Shown: positions 40,601 to 49,000 of the stretch, in pieces
Position numbering within the stretch: position 1 is the first letter of the stretch
Layout: every line of letters starts with the position of its first letter
NCBI GenBank assembly: GCA_037783545.1
Contig: JBBELK010000480.1
Location: forward strand, 1,559,001-1,623,000
Source of the DNA: Henricia sp. BOLD:AAB3569
Lineage: Eukaryota; Echinodermata; Asteroidea; Spinulosida; Echinasteridae
Direction of reading: 5' to 3'
Length of the DNA stretch: 64,000 bases
The notes under the pieces: generated by a model
What the model was told of the DNA's origin: nothing
The model's input: the letters and a program-made list of their open reading frames with translations, nothing else
Database searches by the model: none
Made by a program: the position numbers and the translations under genes

Positions 40601-41571
40601 GCGAATACCTGCAGCGGAGGTGAGTCAATCTTTTTCTCAAAGAAATTCTCAAGACATTTAGCATATACGGTTCAAACTAACTATGCTCTGACCGAAAGAT
40701 CAAGAAGGCTGAGAGATGTAGCATTTTTATTGGTTAGTAACATGTATGACCACCTCTTGTGGCAAGGCCGACTGCACCTTAGTAAGAGCCACTGAGGCAG
40801 GGTGCGCCACTCTGCCTGAAGTGCCTTCCTGGGCTCCTGCACTTGTAGGGCTGTTTGGAAGACGTATAGATCCAGCTAGGTCAGCTCATCCCACACAGGT
40901 TCAATCAGGTTGAAAATAAGGATGGGAATTTACAGTTAATTCAGAAACCGGTTTGCAATTATTTGAAGTGTCGTTTAACCGTTCGGCCGACACTAAAGAT
41001 TGTTACTGGTGTTTATAGATGCATGTGCAATGTACACAATACCCCTAGGCCCTCAAAATAATCGTTGAACCTTTATCTGGTCAAAATTTTACTTCGACCC
41101 CATATAAATATATTTCAATTTCATGAAGTCATTACAAATAACCCTCTGAAAACTATTGTAAATTCTTCAAAATTTGGTTTTGTTTAAATGTTTGGCAAAA
41201 CGTTTAACCGGTTTAATAAACGTCCTATCCTTATTTGAAAACCCAACAAAATGGGTTGTCTAAGAGGACTCTCCCGGAAACAGGAAATAATGTCAAATTT
41301 CATTACTTGGAGGAAATCACTGAAGCAGAACAGTCCTGAAAGCGATTCCAATGTGAGTTTTTGATGCTTTGTGTCTTTGTAGGCACTTGTGCATTCCTAT
41401 TTCTTCACCGAACCATTACCCGCACATCACTCGGAACTACCAATACCCAAACATGGCCGGAAAGTGGGACATCGCGGGCAGAATCACAAGGAATATGATA
41501 TTAGTGTTCCCCTTGAACAAACAATGGTAGATCCCAATCTTATTGCCCCATTTGCTGCATGCTATATGTGA
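31535..41571 (+). CDS. CDK20: CDK20 (cell-cycle-related kinase, CCRK) gene, 10 exons
   Basis: Exons: 31535-31609, 32205-32278, 32906-32945, 33651-33839, 35320-35441, 35940-36002, 38334-38457, 39597-39689, 40557-40619, 41383-41571. All junctions are GT-AG, phases fit, and the total is 343 residues against 346 in human. It is a Ser/Thr CMGC kinase that phosphorylates MAK/ICK-type kinases and limits cilium length. Seen: [20 protein letters not shown] with the glycine loop (11-16), ALKK with Lys33, HR-DLKPAN with Asp127 at the exon 4/5 join, DFG at 145-147, HQVATRWYRAPE (162-173), and a C-terminal tail [12 protein letters not shown]. The T-loop reads [10 protein letters not shown], so Ser161 stands where human CDK20 has Thr161. 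The start is the first ATG, context ACATGG. Polyadenylation signals AATAAA follow at 42002 and 42112. Confidence 0.96.
31610..32905. other. CDK20 introns 1 and 2, nothing recognised
   Basis: Outside exon 2 this stretch shows no repeat family or open frame with support. A short foldback-like AGAATTCTCC/GGAGAATT theme runs through 32320-32420. Confidence 0.4.
32205..32278 (+). CDS. CDK20: CDK20 exon 2
   Basis: [20 protein letters not shown] and NTALR: catalytic Lys33 and the start of the C helix. Acceptor TTTTGTTTTACCAG, donor GTAAAT. Two bases left over. Confidence 0.97.
32906..32945 (+). CDS. CDK20: CDK20 exon 3 (40-bp micro-exon)
   Basis: [13 protein letters not shown], the C-helix equivalent of the PSTAIRE region. 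Acceptor TTTTTTTCACAG, donor GTAAGT. Too short for open-frame detection; found by phase and homology. Confidence 0.96.
33166..33592. mobile_element. GCATAGTTCCGA element, complete copy
   Basis: Ends TGCATAGTTCCGATTTTGCC and CCTATCAATC-type complement with TCGGAACTAT at 33581-33590. The interior is the reverse complement of 8449-8842. 427 bp, no frame; ends 58 bases before CDK20 exon 4. Confidence 0.8.
33651..33839 (+). CDS. CDK20: CDK20 exon 4
   Basis: [28 protein letters not shown], then [20 protein letters not shown] and IHR. Ends between Arg126 and Asp127 of the catalytic loop. Acceptor CCCCCCAACAG, donor GTAAGA. Confidence 0.97.
33910..35170 (+). repeat. Tandem half-tRNA array 3 (16 units)
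   Basis: Units near 33942, 34021, 34099, 34177, 34253, 34330, 34407, 34484, 34560, 34637, 34715, 34792, 34869, 34948, 35023 and 35098, period 75-79. Same A-box unit as array 1 (TAGCTCAGCTGGTAGAGCA). Only the last unit runs on into a T-arm-like B box (GGTTCACATCC, 35152-35162). Sense orientation in CDK20 intron 4. Confidence 0.9.
35320..35441 (+). CDS. CDK20: CDK20 exon 5 (catalytic and activation loops)
   Basis: [31 protein letters not shown]. Contains Asp127, Asn132, DFG and the T-loop Ser161. Acceptor TTTATTGCAG, donor GTACCA, two bases left over. Confidence 0.97.
35571..35870. repeat. Dispersed repeat I, copy 1
   Basis: GAGCCACTGAGGCAAGGTGC...CACTCTGCCTGAAG and GTCTTGAAAGCGATTCCAA recur at 40757-41355, so two introns of the same gene carry the same repeat. 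Confidence 0.65.
35940..36002 (+). CDS. CDK20: CDK20 exon 6
   Basis: [20 protein letters not shown] with LW across the next join; the APE motif of the kinase. Acceptor TTTGTTTGTAG, donor GTAAGT. 63 bp. Confidence 0.97.
36014..36304. repeat. Dispersed repeat H, two partial units
   Basis: Shares TCTTAGGAAGGGTCACTCTT and ATCTTGGAACGTTGCTATGGG-type words with the inverted copy at 46328-46570. Precedes the minisatellite in CDK20 intron 6. Confidence 0.6.
36341..38300. repeat. 123-bp minisatellite, about 16 copies
   Basis: Unit: CCTCTCTCCACCCAGGAGTA, AATGGGTACCTGCAAGGGTT, ...ACTCCCCAGGGAGTTGTGCC, CAATGACCAGGGTAATAATG. For example TAATAATG recurs at 37683 and 37806. Sequence variants alternate, giving dimers of about 246 bp near 37735-38290. 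As 123 is 3 x 41, three frames (one plus, two minus) stay open for hundreds of codons; these are consequences of the period, not genes. The unit may derive from a SINE carrying CCCAGGAGTATATGGGTACC, seen at the left edge. Confidence 0.92.
38334..38457 (+). CDS. CDK20: CDK20 exon 7
   Basis: [40 protein letters not shown]. Acceptor TTCTACAG lies 30 bases after the 123-bp minisatellite. Donor GTAAGT. Confidence 0.97.
38481..38815. repeat. Foldback MITE J, uninterrupted copy
   Basis: Left TCCACGGTAAAGGGGTCATT, right pairs from AAATGCCCCTTTTTCCATCC; centre ATATACGCTCGTAACCGGGA and its complement. About 335 bp. A second copy at 56731-58060 is split by two insertions. Confidence 0.8.
39330..39486 (+). 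mobile_element. SINE 3' end with ATT tail
   Basis: TGGCTCGGCAGCCGAAGGCG, TTGTAAAGCGCATTGAGATG, GAATGCGCTATATAAGAAC, then (TTA)n. The CGCTATATAAG...(ATT)n end is typical of SINE/LINE tails in marine invertebrates. The head is not recognisable. Confidence 0.55.
39597..39689 (+). CDS. CDK20: CDK20 exon 8
   Basis: [20 protein letters not shown] and [11 protein letters not shown], matching the human [10 protein letters not shown] region. Acceptor AATGTTACAG, donor GTAAAC. Confidence 0.97.
39873..40238. repeat. MITE family A, copy 3
   Basis: TTAAAGGAGCGTAACCAGAT to GATCTGGTCACGCTCTCTTA. Interior GGTGGATTTTAGATGATATC and AATATACGGAT match the other copies. In CDK20 intron 8. Confidence 0.8.
40557..40619 (+). 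CDS. CDK20: CDK20 exon 9
   Basis: [20 protein letters not shown] plus E, the last kinase-domain helix with the conserved R of subdomain XI. Acceptor CTTTTTTTTCAG, donor GTGAGT. Confidence 0.97.
40757..41355. repeat. Dispersed repeat I, copy 2
   Basis: AGTAAGAGCCACTGAGGCAG, GCACTTGTAGGGCTGTTTG and GTCCTGAAAGCGATTCCAAT match 35571-35870; the middle part is longer here. In CDK20 intron 9. Confidence 0.6.
41383..41571 (+). CDS. CDK20: CDK20 exon 10 (terminal)
   Basis: [20 protein letters not shown] and [10 protein letters not shown], then [16 protein letters not shown], ending at TGA 41569-41571. Collinear with the human C-terminal tail. Acceptor GTCTTTGTAG. Confidence 0.96.
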   Translation, partial: ALVHSYFFTEPLPAHHSELPIPKHGRKVGHRGQNHKEYDISVPLEQTMVDPNLIAPFAACYM

Positions 41572-42001
41572 ATATGCATGCCATGCTTTGTCTTTTGGAT
41601 TATGCTGTATGTAAAGCCGGTCGTACACCTTGCGTTTCGTCCGTGATTCGATTACGATAGCGCATGTTGTGCACTCGCATCACAAGGTGTACAGGTATGG
41701 CGATGTGGTCACGATTTTGTGTACGTGTCCGTCGCAATCGCAGAATTCCGAGCATGCTCGAAATTTATACGGGCGGCTTTAAGGATGTGCTTAATGAATC
41801 AAGTATTTAATAGTCCATCAGATATTCAAATAACATTTGACGGAATTGAATATTCGGTATGTGCTTTTTCCACTCCTGTCTTTCAGCAAGGAAAAATTTT
41901 GCTTGGGGCCGAAACGATGTCATATTTGTGTCCAACCACGAGTCCAGTGTACAAGGGCCGACGATAATTTCTGCAAACATGAAGTATGTAGCAAATTCGG
42001 C

Positions 42002-42117
42002 AATAAAAAGGCTGCTGTATTCCTGTGAGCTGTGAGTTCGGATGTGCCAAAAGCTGATCCCAAGCGTATACAGGTTGTTAACCAACCCTATCTATACAAT
42101 TACACTGTACAAATAAA
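42002..42117 (+). terminator. Candidate CDK20 polyadenylation signals
   Basis: AATAAA at 42002-42007 and again at 42112-42117, about 430 and 540 bases after the CDK20 stop. Which one is used cannot be told from sequence. Confidence 0.4.
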
Positions 42118-43340
42118 CTCGCATGTTGGTGTCGCTTCACTTTTATTAAAGCATCATCCAGCCTTAATCCCTTAATTTTAATATAACTGTACACCCCCAG
42201 GGGATTAGGGTCAAGGACATGTATGGTCTGTGCTCACATGTCCGTGGAAAATAAATCTCACTATGGGATTGAACCTAAAATCTAACTTTCCACCAATAGT
42301 TTGGCTTATCATTACACTCTCACAATTGTGAAAATAATACACCTAATTCCTATACAGTACAGGCTTTCATCTGGAATTTCCAAAACTGCCTGTCCTACTT
42401 ACCGATAAATGTAGGTGCAGTTAAAGGCACACAAATGCATAAAGTGGTTACAGACACCAGGCAAGTGTAAAATTGTGATACATCATAATGTGGGCACACG
42501 TACATGTACAGGAGTCACAACTCATACCACGGCCGGTTGCGGTGGCCTGCCGCACAGATTACAAGGTACATGTACTTTTGTTTTCATTCTAAACAAAAAT
42601 GCAATTTAGTCGCTCAAGTATGTATACTTTTTAATGTCCATTTTAAAGTGCCTGTCTAAAATCACACACTGCCCGTCCAAAAGACGGGTGACTAGATGAA
42701 ACAGTACATTCGATCAAATAACTAAAACAAATAACATTCATAACTTTAATGTTCAAAATGTTTTAGAAAGAAAAAATGATTATTAAGAGTGGATTCACAC
42801 CGAGCCTTTTCGTGCGTCAATGTACGACGAGCTAATTCGTGCCATGAGTTTCACCACGCTGCATTATACCTTGCCCGAGCTCTTACGATCCTGGAGGGTG
42901 CAGGTGTGCTCGACAGCGAACAGTATTAAGTCGAATCACGCGTTTGTACGACGTAAACCAATGAGCCTGCACCGTCCGTGATTGTTACAGCTGACTGCCC
43001 AACTAGTATGGAGCGCGGTGATTTCGTGGCAAAAATTTGTTCATCGCGCTTTGACGAGCCTGTGTCTTTCAGTGAAAAGACACACAAAAACACTTTTCCT
43101 CCAAGTTAATTATGCAGAACAGTACGCCGTTTCCCTCTACAACTCGGTGTGAAAATTTAATACCTTTCACTATTTAAAAACAAAACTAATTCACTTAAAT
43201 TTTTTAAAACGTTGCTTGCTACAAAGTATTCAAATCAAACAGAAGAGAATTTATAATTTATATAGTTAATTGTCACTAAAAATAAAAAATTTACAAGAAC
43301 ATAAAGTGCAGGTATGAATGTAAATCTAACAATCTTTTTA
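42118..43340. other. Intergenic spacer with decayed CGTC MITE
   Basis: 42792-43077 begins GTGGATTCACACCGAGCC and ends TTTGACGAGCCTGTGTCTTT, like the CGTC family at 816-956 but diverged. The rest shows nothing I recognise. Confidence 0.4.
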
Positions 43341-43347
43341 AAAAATA

Positions 43348-43735
43348 TAAACACCTCAACAAAAGTAAATTCCCCTCTAAATAATTGATTATATCTCACA
43401 AACTAAATTTTGGAATTACACGAAACTTGGTGTGAATGATAAGTGCAATGCATAGAACGTGCATTTCAAGTGGTAGGTATATACCTTGTCATGCATGAAT
43501 AAGCAGCATTTAAAGGTAAAATTGACACTTTTCAAAATTTTCAAAATGCAGTCAACAATTCCCTAATTCTTTTCACACATGACATTAGGTATGGACCCAC
43601 CACTTGAAATGCACACTCCTCCATGCATTGCACTAATCATTCACACCAAGCTTCGTGTAATTCCGAAATTTACTTTGGGAGATATAAGCACTTGTTTAGG
43701 GGGGAACTTAGTTTTGTTGAGGTGTTTATGTAACA
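43348..43735. repeat. Foldback MITE (AAACACCTCAACAAAA)
   Basis: Left AAACACCTCAACAAAAGTAA, right CTTAGTTTTGTTGAGGTGTT, arms of about 150 bp containing ATTACACGAAACTTGGTGTG and its complement. Ends resemble Tc1/mariner-type MITEs, by inference. Confidence 0.8.
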
Positions 43736-43918
43736 GCAGATACTAGTTTAGACCCCTTGTTCAATACATGGTCATTCTAGTGCGAAACTGTTCTCACTGC
43801 ACTAAATACAGCTCTGTAAAAAACATTTCAAGACATAAATACGTGTAAGGCACCTAGGAAGTCTATGTGTACAGTGCGAGTCAAAAAACTATACACTTTT
43901 AAAATTATTCTTGTGCTT

Positions 43919-44116
43919 TTACCAATATTCATATGAGATGTTTTGACGTGTCTTTTGGTATTTACAAACATTTGAGTACACAGTGGCAGGAGTTGAACAT
44001 CTTGCATTAGGAAATTGCTGGCGAAAGCTTTGGAACACAGCCGTGGTGCACTGCGTGCGGTAGAATTCACTTACCAAGTAGGCCCTTTGCTGGGGTGTGA
44101 GCCGAGGACGAGCCAT
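43919..44116 (-). pseudogene. Transposase N-terminal fragment (HTH, DUF4817-like)
   Basis: 65 codons beginning MARPRLTPQQRAYLVSEFYR, followed by FQSFRQQFPNARCSTPATVY. The pattern, a helix then FR..FP.....S..TV, is that of the helix-turn-helix found at the start of mariner-like and IS630-like transposases (DUF4817). The frame stops soon afterwards and the catalytic DDE/D part is absent, so it cannot transpose anything by itself. Orientation and place inside the inverted ends fit an internal deletion derivative. Confidence 0.55.
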
Positions 44117-44199
44117 GTTTTAGAATGAAGAATAGCTCACAAGATGTTTTATTGTACGTATGTTCAACGAGGCTCTGTTGATCCTTAACAACCAAGTCA

Positions 44200-44379
44200 C
44201 TGGCAGAGCTGCCCACCCTCCCGAATTTTGGAGAGGACATCCGGGAAAACAGGTTCATTCCGCGACTCCAAAAACATTTGACAATCCAGGAGGGTGTTTA
44301 TCCATGACAGGACTCGCAAAATTAGTCATTTTTCGAAGAATCTGTTGCAAAATCCGGAAGGGTTGGCAACTCTGCCCTG
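44200..44379. repeat. MITE (GCAGAGCTGCCCACCCTCC), copy 2
   Basis: Left TGGCAGAGCTGCCCACCCTC, right GAAGGGTTGGCAACTCTGCC. Same family as 24746-24939. Inserted within the transposon at 43872-44558. Confidence 0.75.
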
Positions 44380-44702
44380 GTTAAAATCCTTTTCTTCTTC
44401 CAAGCCATACTGAATTGGCGCAAGTCGTGTTCCACCTGACACCCTTATTTGCCTCATGTTTTAAACTTATCCACAATACATGTCAAAACATCTCATATAA
44501 ATATTGGCTCACTAAAACAAGTAATTTTAAAGGTGTACAGTTTTTTTTACTCGCACTGCCGTGCATATACCGTGTCGTGTATGGGAAAATTACATCGTAA
44601 TTCAAAGTGACATGCCAACTAAGACACGGGCTTGTGCGCAATGACCAACCTGCCTCTTTACGTCACTTCTTATTTCAAGCCAAGAAAAATATAACAACCA
44701 GT

Positions 44703-45223
44703 GGCGGATTGCAATAAAATTGACTTAGCTACCAGTCTAAGACAAGTGTTTTATAGCCGGCTATCCAACTTAGCCAGTCTCGGCTTAATCACTAGTTTAG
44801 CCCATTGCAATACACCAATCTAACTAAAGTACGGCTGCGCCAGAAGACAAACACACATCCCCTAATGGAAAGTGACATAGAGCCGGCTATACTTGCGTAA
44901 TTTCAAGCCAAGCAAATGTCCTCACGAAGCCACTTGATAGCGCGTGCACTCCAAAGAAATTGACTGCGAAAGTTATTAAATAGCACGAAAAAAGCATGGG
45001 CGTAATGTGCGTTTTGTTCACAGCACATTCAAGATGTAGCGTAGTGTCCTAAAATTATAGACTGATTTTAGCCCGTTTGCCGCGGGCCTAAATTTTTAAG
45101 ACTGGTCTTACATTAAGACCATGATATTGCAATCGGGCTATAATTATAGACCGGTCTTATTGGGCGTCGTGTTAGCCGGCTAAGCATATAGACCGGTCTT
45201 AGACTGCATATTACAATCCGCCC
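44703..45223. repeat. MITE with GGCGGATTGCAATA ends
   Basis: GTGGCGGATTGCAATAAAAT at the left and ATATTACAATCCGCC at the right. Interior has many AAGACCGGTCTTA and GCCGGCTA words in both orientations. Ends 130 bases beyond the SLC35A2 stop. Confidence 0.7.
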
Positions 45224-45352
45224 CAGGTCCAACAAGTTTTACCTGTGAATATTGAAGAAAAAAACCCAAAATTGTGGTAAATGAAACCCTGAAATGAAGA
45301 TTAATAAAGCTCTCAATATCTACAGAGTTTCTACAAATTTGACAACGGCATT

Positions 45353-45358
45353 TTTATT
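45353..45358 (-). terminator. AATAAA overlapping SLC35A2 stop codon
   Basis: The minus strand reads ATC AAA TAA AAA, so a canonical polyadenylation hexamer includes the stop codon. If used, the 3' UTR would be very short. Confidence 0.35.
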
Positions 45359-46022
45359 TGATAGATCCGCCATTCGTCTGTTGCTCTTGACTCGGCAATT
45401 TCTCCGGCGGCTTCGGTCGACCGTAGATATAAATAGCCAGAATGACCAAGCTAGCCCCTAAACCGAATTGCAAATTGACCTGGAAATGAAACAAATAAAC
45501 AGCGGCAATCGTGGACACAATGATACTGACGGACGTGGCAAAACCTTTGAGGATGTTATCCGCGTACTTAACGACCACAGCGACGGTCAAACCGCCGAAC
45601 GCCTGAAGTCCAATGGCCGCCCAGACGTAATGCGTGTAGGCAAATAGCATTCCTTTTTCCCTGATTTCAGGCCCATCTTTAAGGATCATTGTAATGAATC
45701 CGATAAGCGCACCAAGCGATCCCAACTGGATATTACGTATCCATAAGGACGTCTTGGAGCCTTTCAAGATCTTCTCAAAGTAAACTCCGGAGAATCCGGA
45801 TAAACAACAAGCCACAAAGATGGCGAGAAACCCATGAAGGACGTTCTGCTCCGTGTGGCTGACTTCAGCAGCTCGTTTAGACGGGTCCGTGGGTTGGATC
45901 TGAACAATGGCCACTCCAGCAAAGAGAAGAAGCAACGCTAACCACTGGATGGGGGCTAGATTCCTGTGAAGCATGACCACACTGAACAATGCTGTGGTTA
46001 GGATCTTTAGCTGGTACGTCAC
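45354..46022 (-). CDS. SLC35A2: SLC35A2 exon 3 (terminal)
   Basis: Begins VTYQLKILTTALFSVVMLHR directly after acceptor TTGCTCACAG and runs 222 codons to TAA at 45354-45356. Contains the GVYFEKILKG and KYADNILKGFATS signatures and six or more hydrophobic segments. Polar tail PEKLPSQEQQTNGGSIK. Confidence 0.96.
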   Translation of the reverse strand: MTYQLKILTTALFSVVMLHRNLAPIQWLALLLLFAGVAIVQIQPTDPSKRAAEVSHTEQNVLHGFLAIFVACCLSGFSGVYFEKILKGSKTSLWIRNIQLGSLGALIGFITMILKDGPEIREKGMLFAYTHYVWAAIGLQAFGGLTVAVVVKYADNILKGFATSVSIIVSTIAAVYLFHFQVNLQFGLGASLVILAIYIYGRPKPPEKLPSQEQQTNGGSIK

Positions 46023-49000
46023 CTGTGAGCAACATAAAATAGTTACTGGTATGAATCAAAACTAGTACATTATGCCCGGACATACTACAAACAGTTTCTT
46101 GGATTTGTCAAATGTCCATTGCTAAATAAAATTGTCAAAATGTATCTAGAACAAAATAAAGAAATAGTACGTAAAAATTTAGAAATAGTAACTTTACAGT
46201 GACCATGTACCGGTATACATTCATGTGTTAAGTGTGTGCTCTGTGTAATTTACGCTTTTCACAAATGAACGGTACGCCAAAAAAACCATGCGTGTCAGAC
46301 GTTTGACACTTAATGTGCATGTGTGACCTGGGATCGATTTCACAAAAGTTAAGACGAGTTCAATGCGTCCTGATTCCCATACCAATGTCCCAAGATAAGA
46401 CGAATGACCCTTCCTAAGACGTGTCTTTGCACTTTGTGAAATCGGCCCCGTTATGTATTCAAATCAAGTAATGGGTCTCGCCAGTTAGTACAAATTATCA
46501 ACTGAGAACTGGGATCGATTTCACAAAAGTTAAGAAGAGTTCAGTGCGTCCTACCAACGTCCCAAGATAAGAAGAATGACCATTTGTTTTTATACACGAA
46601 TCAAAAGATCAAAGTGTTGCAGACAAAGAGGCAAACTGAAATTTGTTTTCATTTCAGAAAGAAGTGACCTTTTCTCTACTTCAAATTTTTTTATTGCTAG
46701 TCATGGAGGGAACCAACAGTTAAAAAACAAAGAAAGAACATTACATTTCAAACAGTAACAGTAGCCCACTGATCAATTTCTGACCCAAACAAACTTGTTG
46801 GGATTGTTGCAAATGATATACTAAACAAACTCAGTAAACTGTTACAGATCATAACACCTAGAAGTCATTGAAAATGACAAAAACTTTTGTACACAAGTCA
46901 ATGGAGATTTCCTGTGTTGTCCTGAGATGACATCACGGATTTGCTCATAAATATGGAAATTTCATTAGCATACTTTTGGCGGCAAAGTGTTGATAGCGAT
47001 CGATATTTGACGTGGTTATATTACCTGAAATGTTGCCGCACTGAGGTTGGACACGCCAACATACATCAGGTTGTTCTGAATGGTATAAAGGAACGCCGGC
47101 ACGGCCACTTTGAGCGTGTCAACAGGCTGCATAATAATCGTTTCCCAGATCAGTTTAGCCACTTTGACAACGTTGCCCTTGTGTTGGATCAGCAGGATAA
47201 ATACGCATGTCATCATCTTTAGCGATTCAGTGATGCACACGGCCGTCGTGGGGAAGTACAACTTGCCCGGCTGGTTGCGCGTATAACGCATCATGAGAAT
47301 GAGGGCAGCATTCTGTAACACCAGGCACACCAGGCTGACATATTTGAGGTTCACGTACGTTGCAGAACCTGTACAAACATGACATGAGACCAAAAATTAG
47401 CAGAGTTCCCGATAACATTTTTTTCTGTAATACTGATCAGCCAGTCCAACGTGGTCACCATTTTGGGTCCTCTGGGCAAACCTGGGTACCAACTGGGGCC
47501 AATTTCATGGAGCTGTTAATAAGGACAGGAAATGAGACAAAACAGACGAATTTCACATTAGACGGTCTACGCACTTCCGGATTGAAACCGAGGCGCTTCT
47601 GGATCAGCAGTACATGTGCGCTACAACATGTACAAGTACATTTTTGACTAAGTGTGTACACGTGTGTGCTTTTCTACATGGCATTTAGGAGTGATTGTGC
47701 ATTCACTTTAGTTACGAAGAGCCTCGTTATCAAACCCGGAAGTGCGCAGACCGGTCTCAAATTGGTTAGGGGCCGTCCATAAAGTACGTACGCACGAAAT
47801 GCTGACTTTTTAGAACTCACCCCCACCCCCCTGCACGCATATTTCGTGACATCACCCATATGCTTTAACGTTGGGTGTACGCACTGGGGCTATTTTATGG
47901 AGCTTTTAAGTACAGACTTTTGATTAGCACAAAATGGGTTACCAGTTAAAATCATATGTGATGTGTATTCTGCTACTGTTGCCAAGAACACAAGTTGGCA
48001 TAGGTACATTTTAGGCTGGTAATCTTGAATTTTGTACTCTTGAAATTTGTACTCCGCATGTCCATGAAAATGGTGAATGTTGCATACACTGCCGATGTTC
48101 ATATTTTAAATGGAACACAGTCCTGTACTTTGCCCTGTGCCCCAAGCCACAAACAAATACAATGTTCAAGTGTACTATATTGTAGGGCAAGTGACTGAAA
48201 TCTTTGACCATACCAAAGATATGTTTACTAGACCACAGCCAAAAAATAAATAAAAGCATTGTATTGTCAGTTAAAGGAGTGTGACCAGATCACATTTTTG
48301 ACCCCTCCATTTTTCCATGGATTTTGGTACCATATCAATATGGTCATATTTTTCACATTACCATTCTGAAATTTATGCCTTCAATCTGTATATTTCCAGG
48401 GAGATCTTCAAAAATCCACCAAAGTTTAGTAAACTAACTTATCCGGTTCCATAAAGCAGTGCAGTGATTACACCAACCTTTTGGCTTCCACATCCAAAAT
48501 AGGGATTGGAAATTTCTTGTTTTCTTCCCATGGATAGTATTTTGGGGAGGTATATTATATGTTAGAACAAAATCCATCTGGTAAAGGTCCTTTAATCCCT
48601 AAATGGTAAACTCCTGTTCATATATGTAGGAAAAAGTGTAGTAATTGCCTCGCTCAAGAACATGTTTTATGAGCTGTCCTGAATCAGATTTGAACTCTCC
48701 AGCTATTTTGGGATTTTTTAGTAAACAAATCGAGTAAAACTCCCAAAATACTTTGGCAATTTTCCTGCGCGTTGTTCAATGTGTCGAGTTGTTTTTGTTC
48801 GATCGCAGCTACGCGTGCGCACGCACACGGCCGGGTAAATACACTGCATAAAGTTTACTTCTGTGCATGTGCTGTTTTTGTGTGCGTGCGCGTGTTCCAT
48901 ACGCGCTGAAACTGACTAGGGCGCGGCTACGAGCCAGGCTCAAAAGTGTTTAAGACTGACCGGGCCTTTATCGTCCGTTTAAGACTGCCTACGTGACTTA

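Larger units (their letters stand above)
43872..44558 (-). mobile_element. Internally deleted transposon (CAGTGCGAGTNAAAAAA)
   Basis: Inverted ends CAGTGCGAGTCAAAAAACTA (left) and the complement of GTTTTTTTTACTCGCACTG (right), continuing through ACACTTTTAAAATTA and ATATGAGATGTTTTGAC. Keeps only the start of a transposase gene (43919-44116, minus) and has been hit by the MITE at 44200-44379. Probably Tc1/mariner-IS630-like. Confidence 0.7.
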
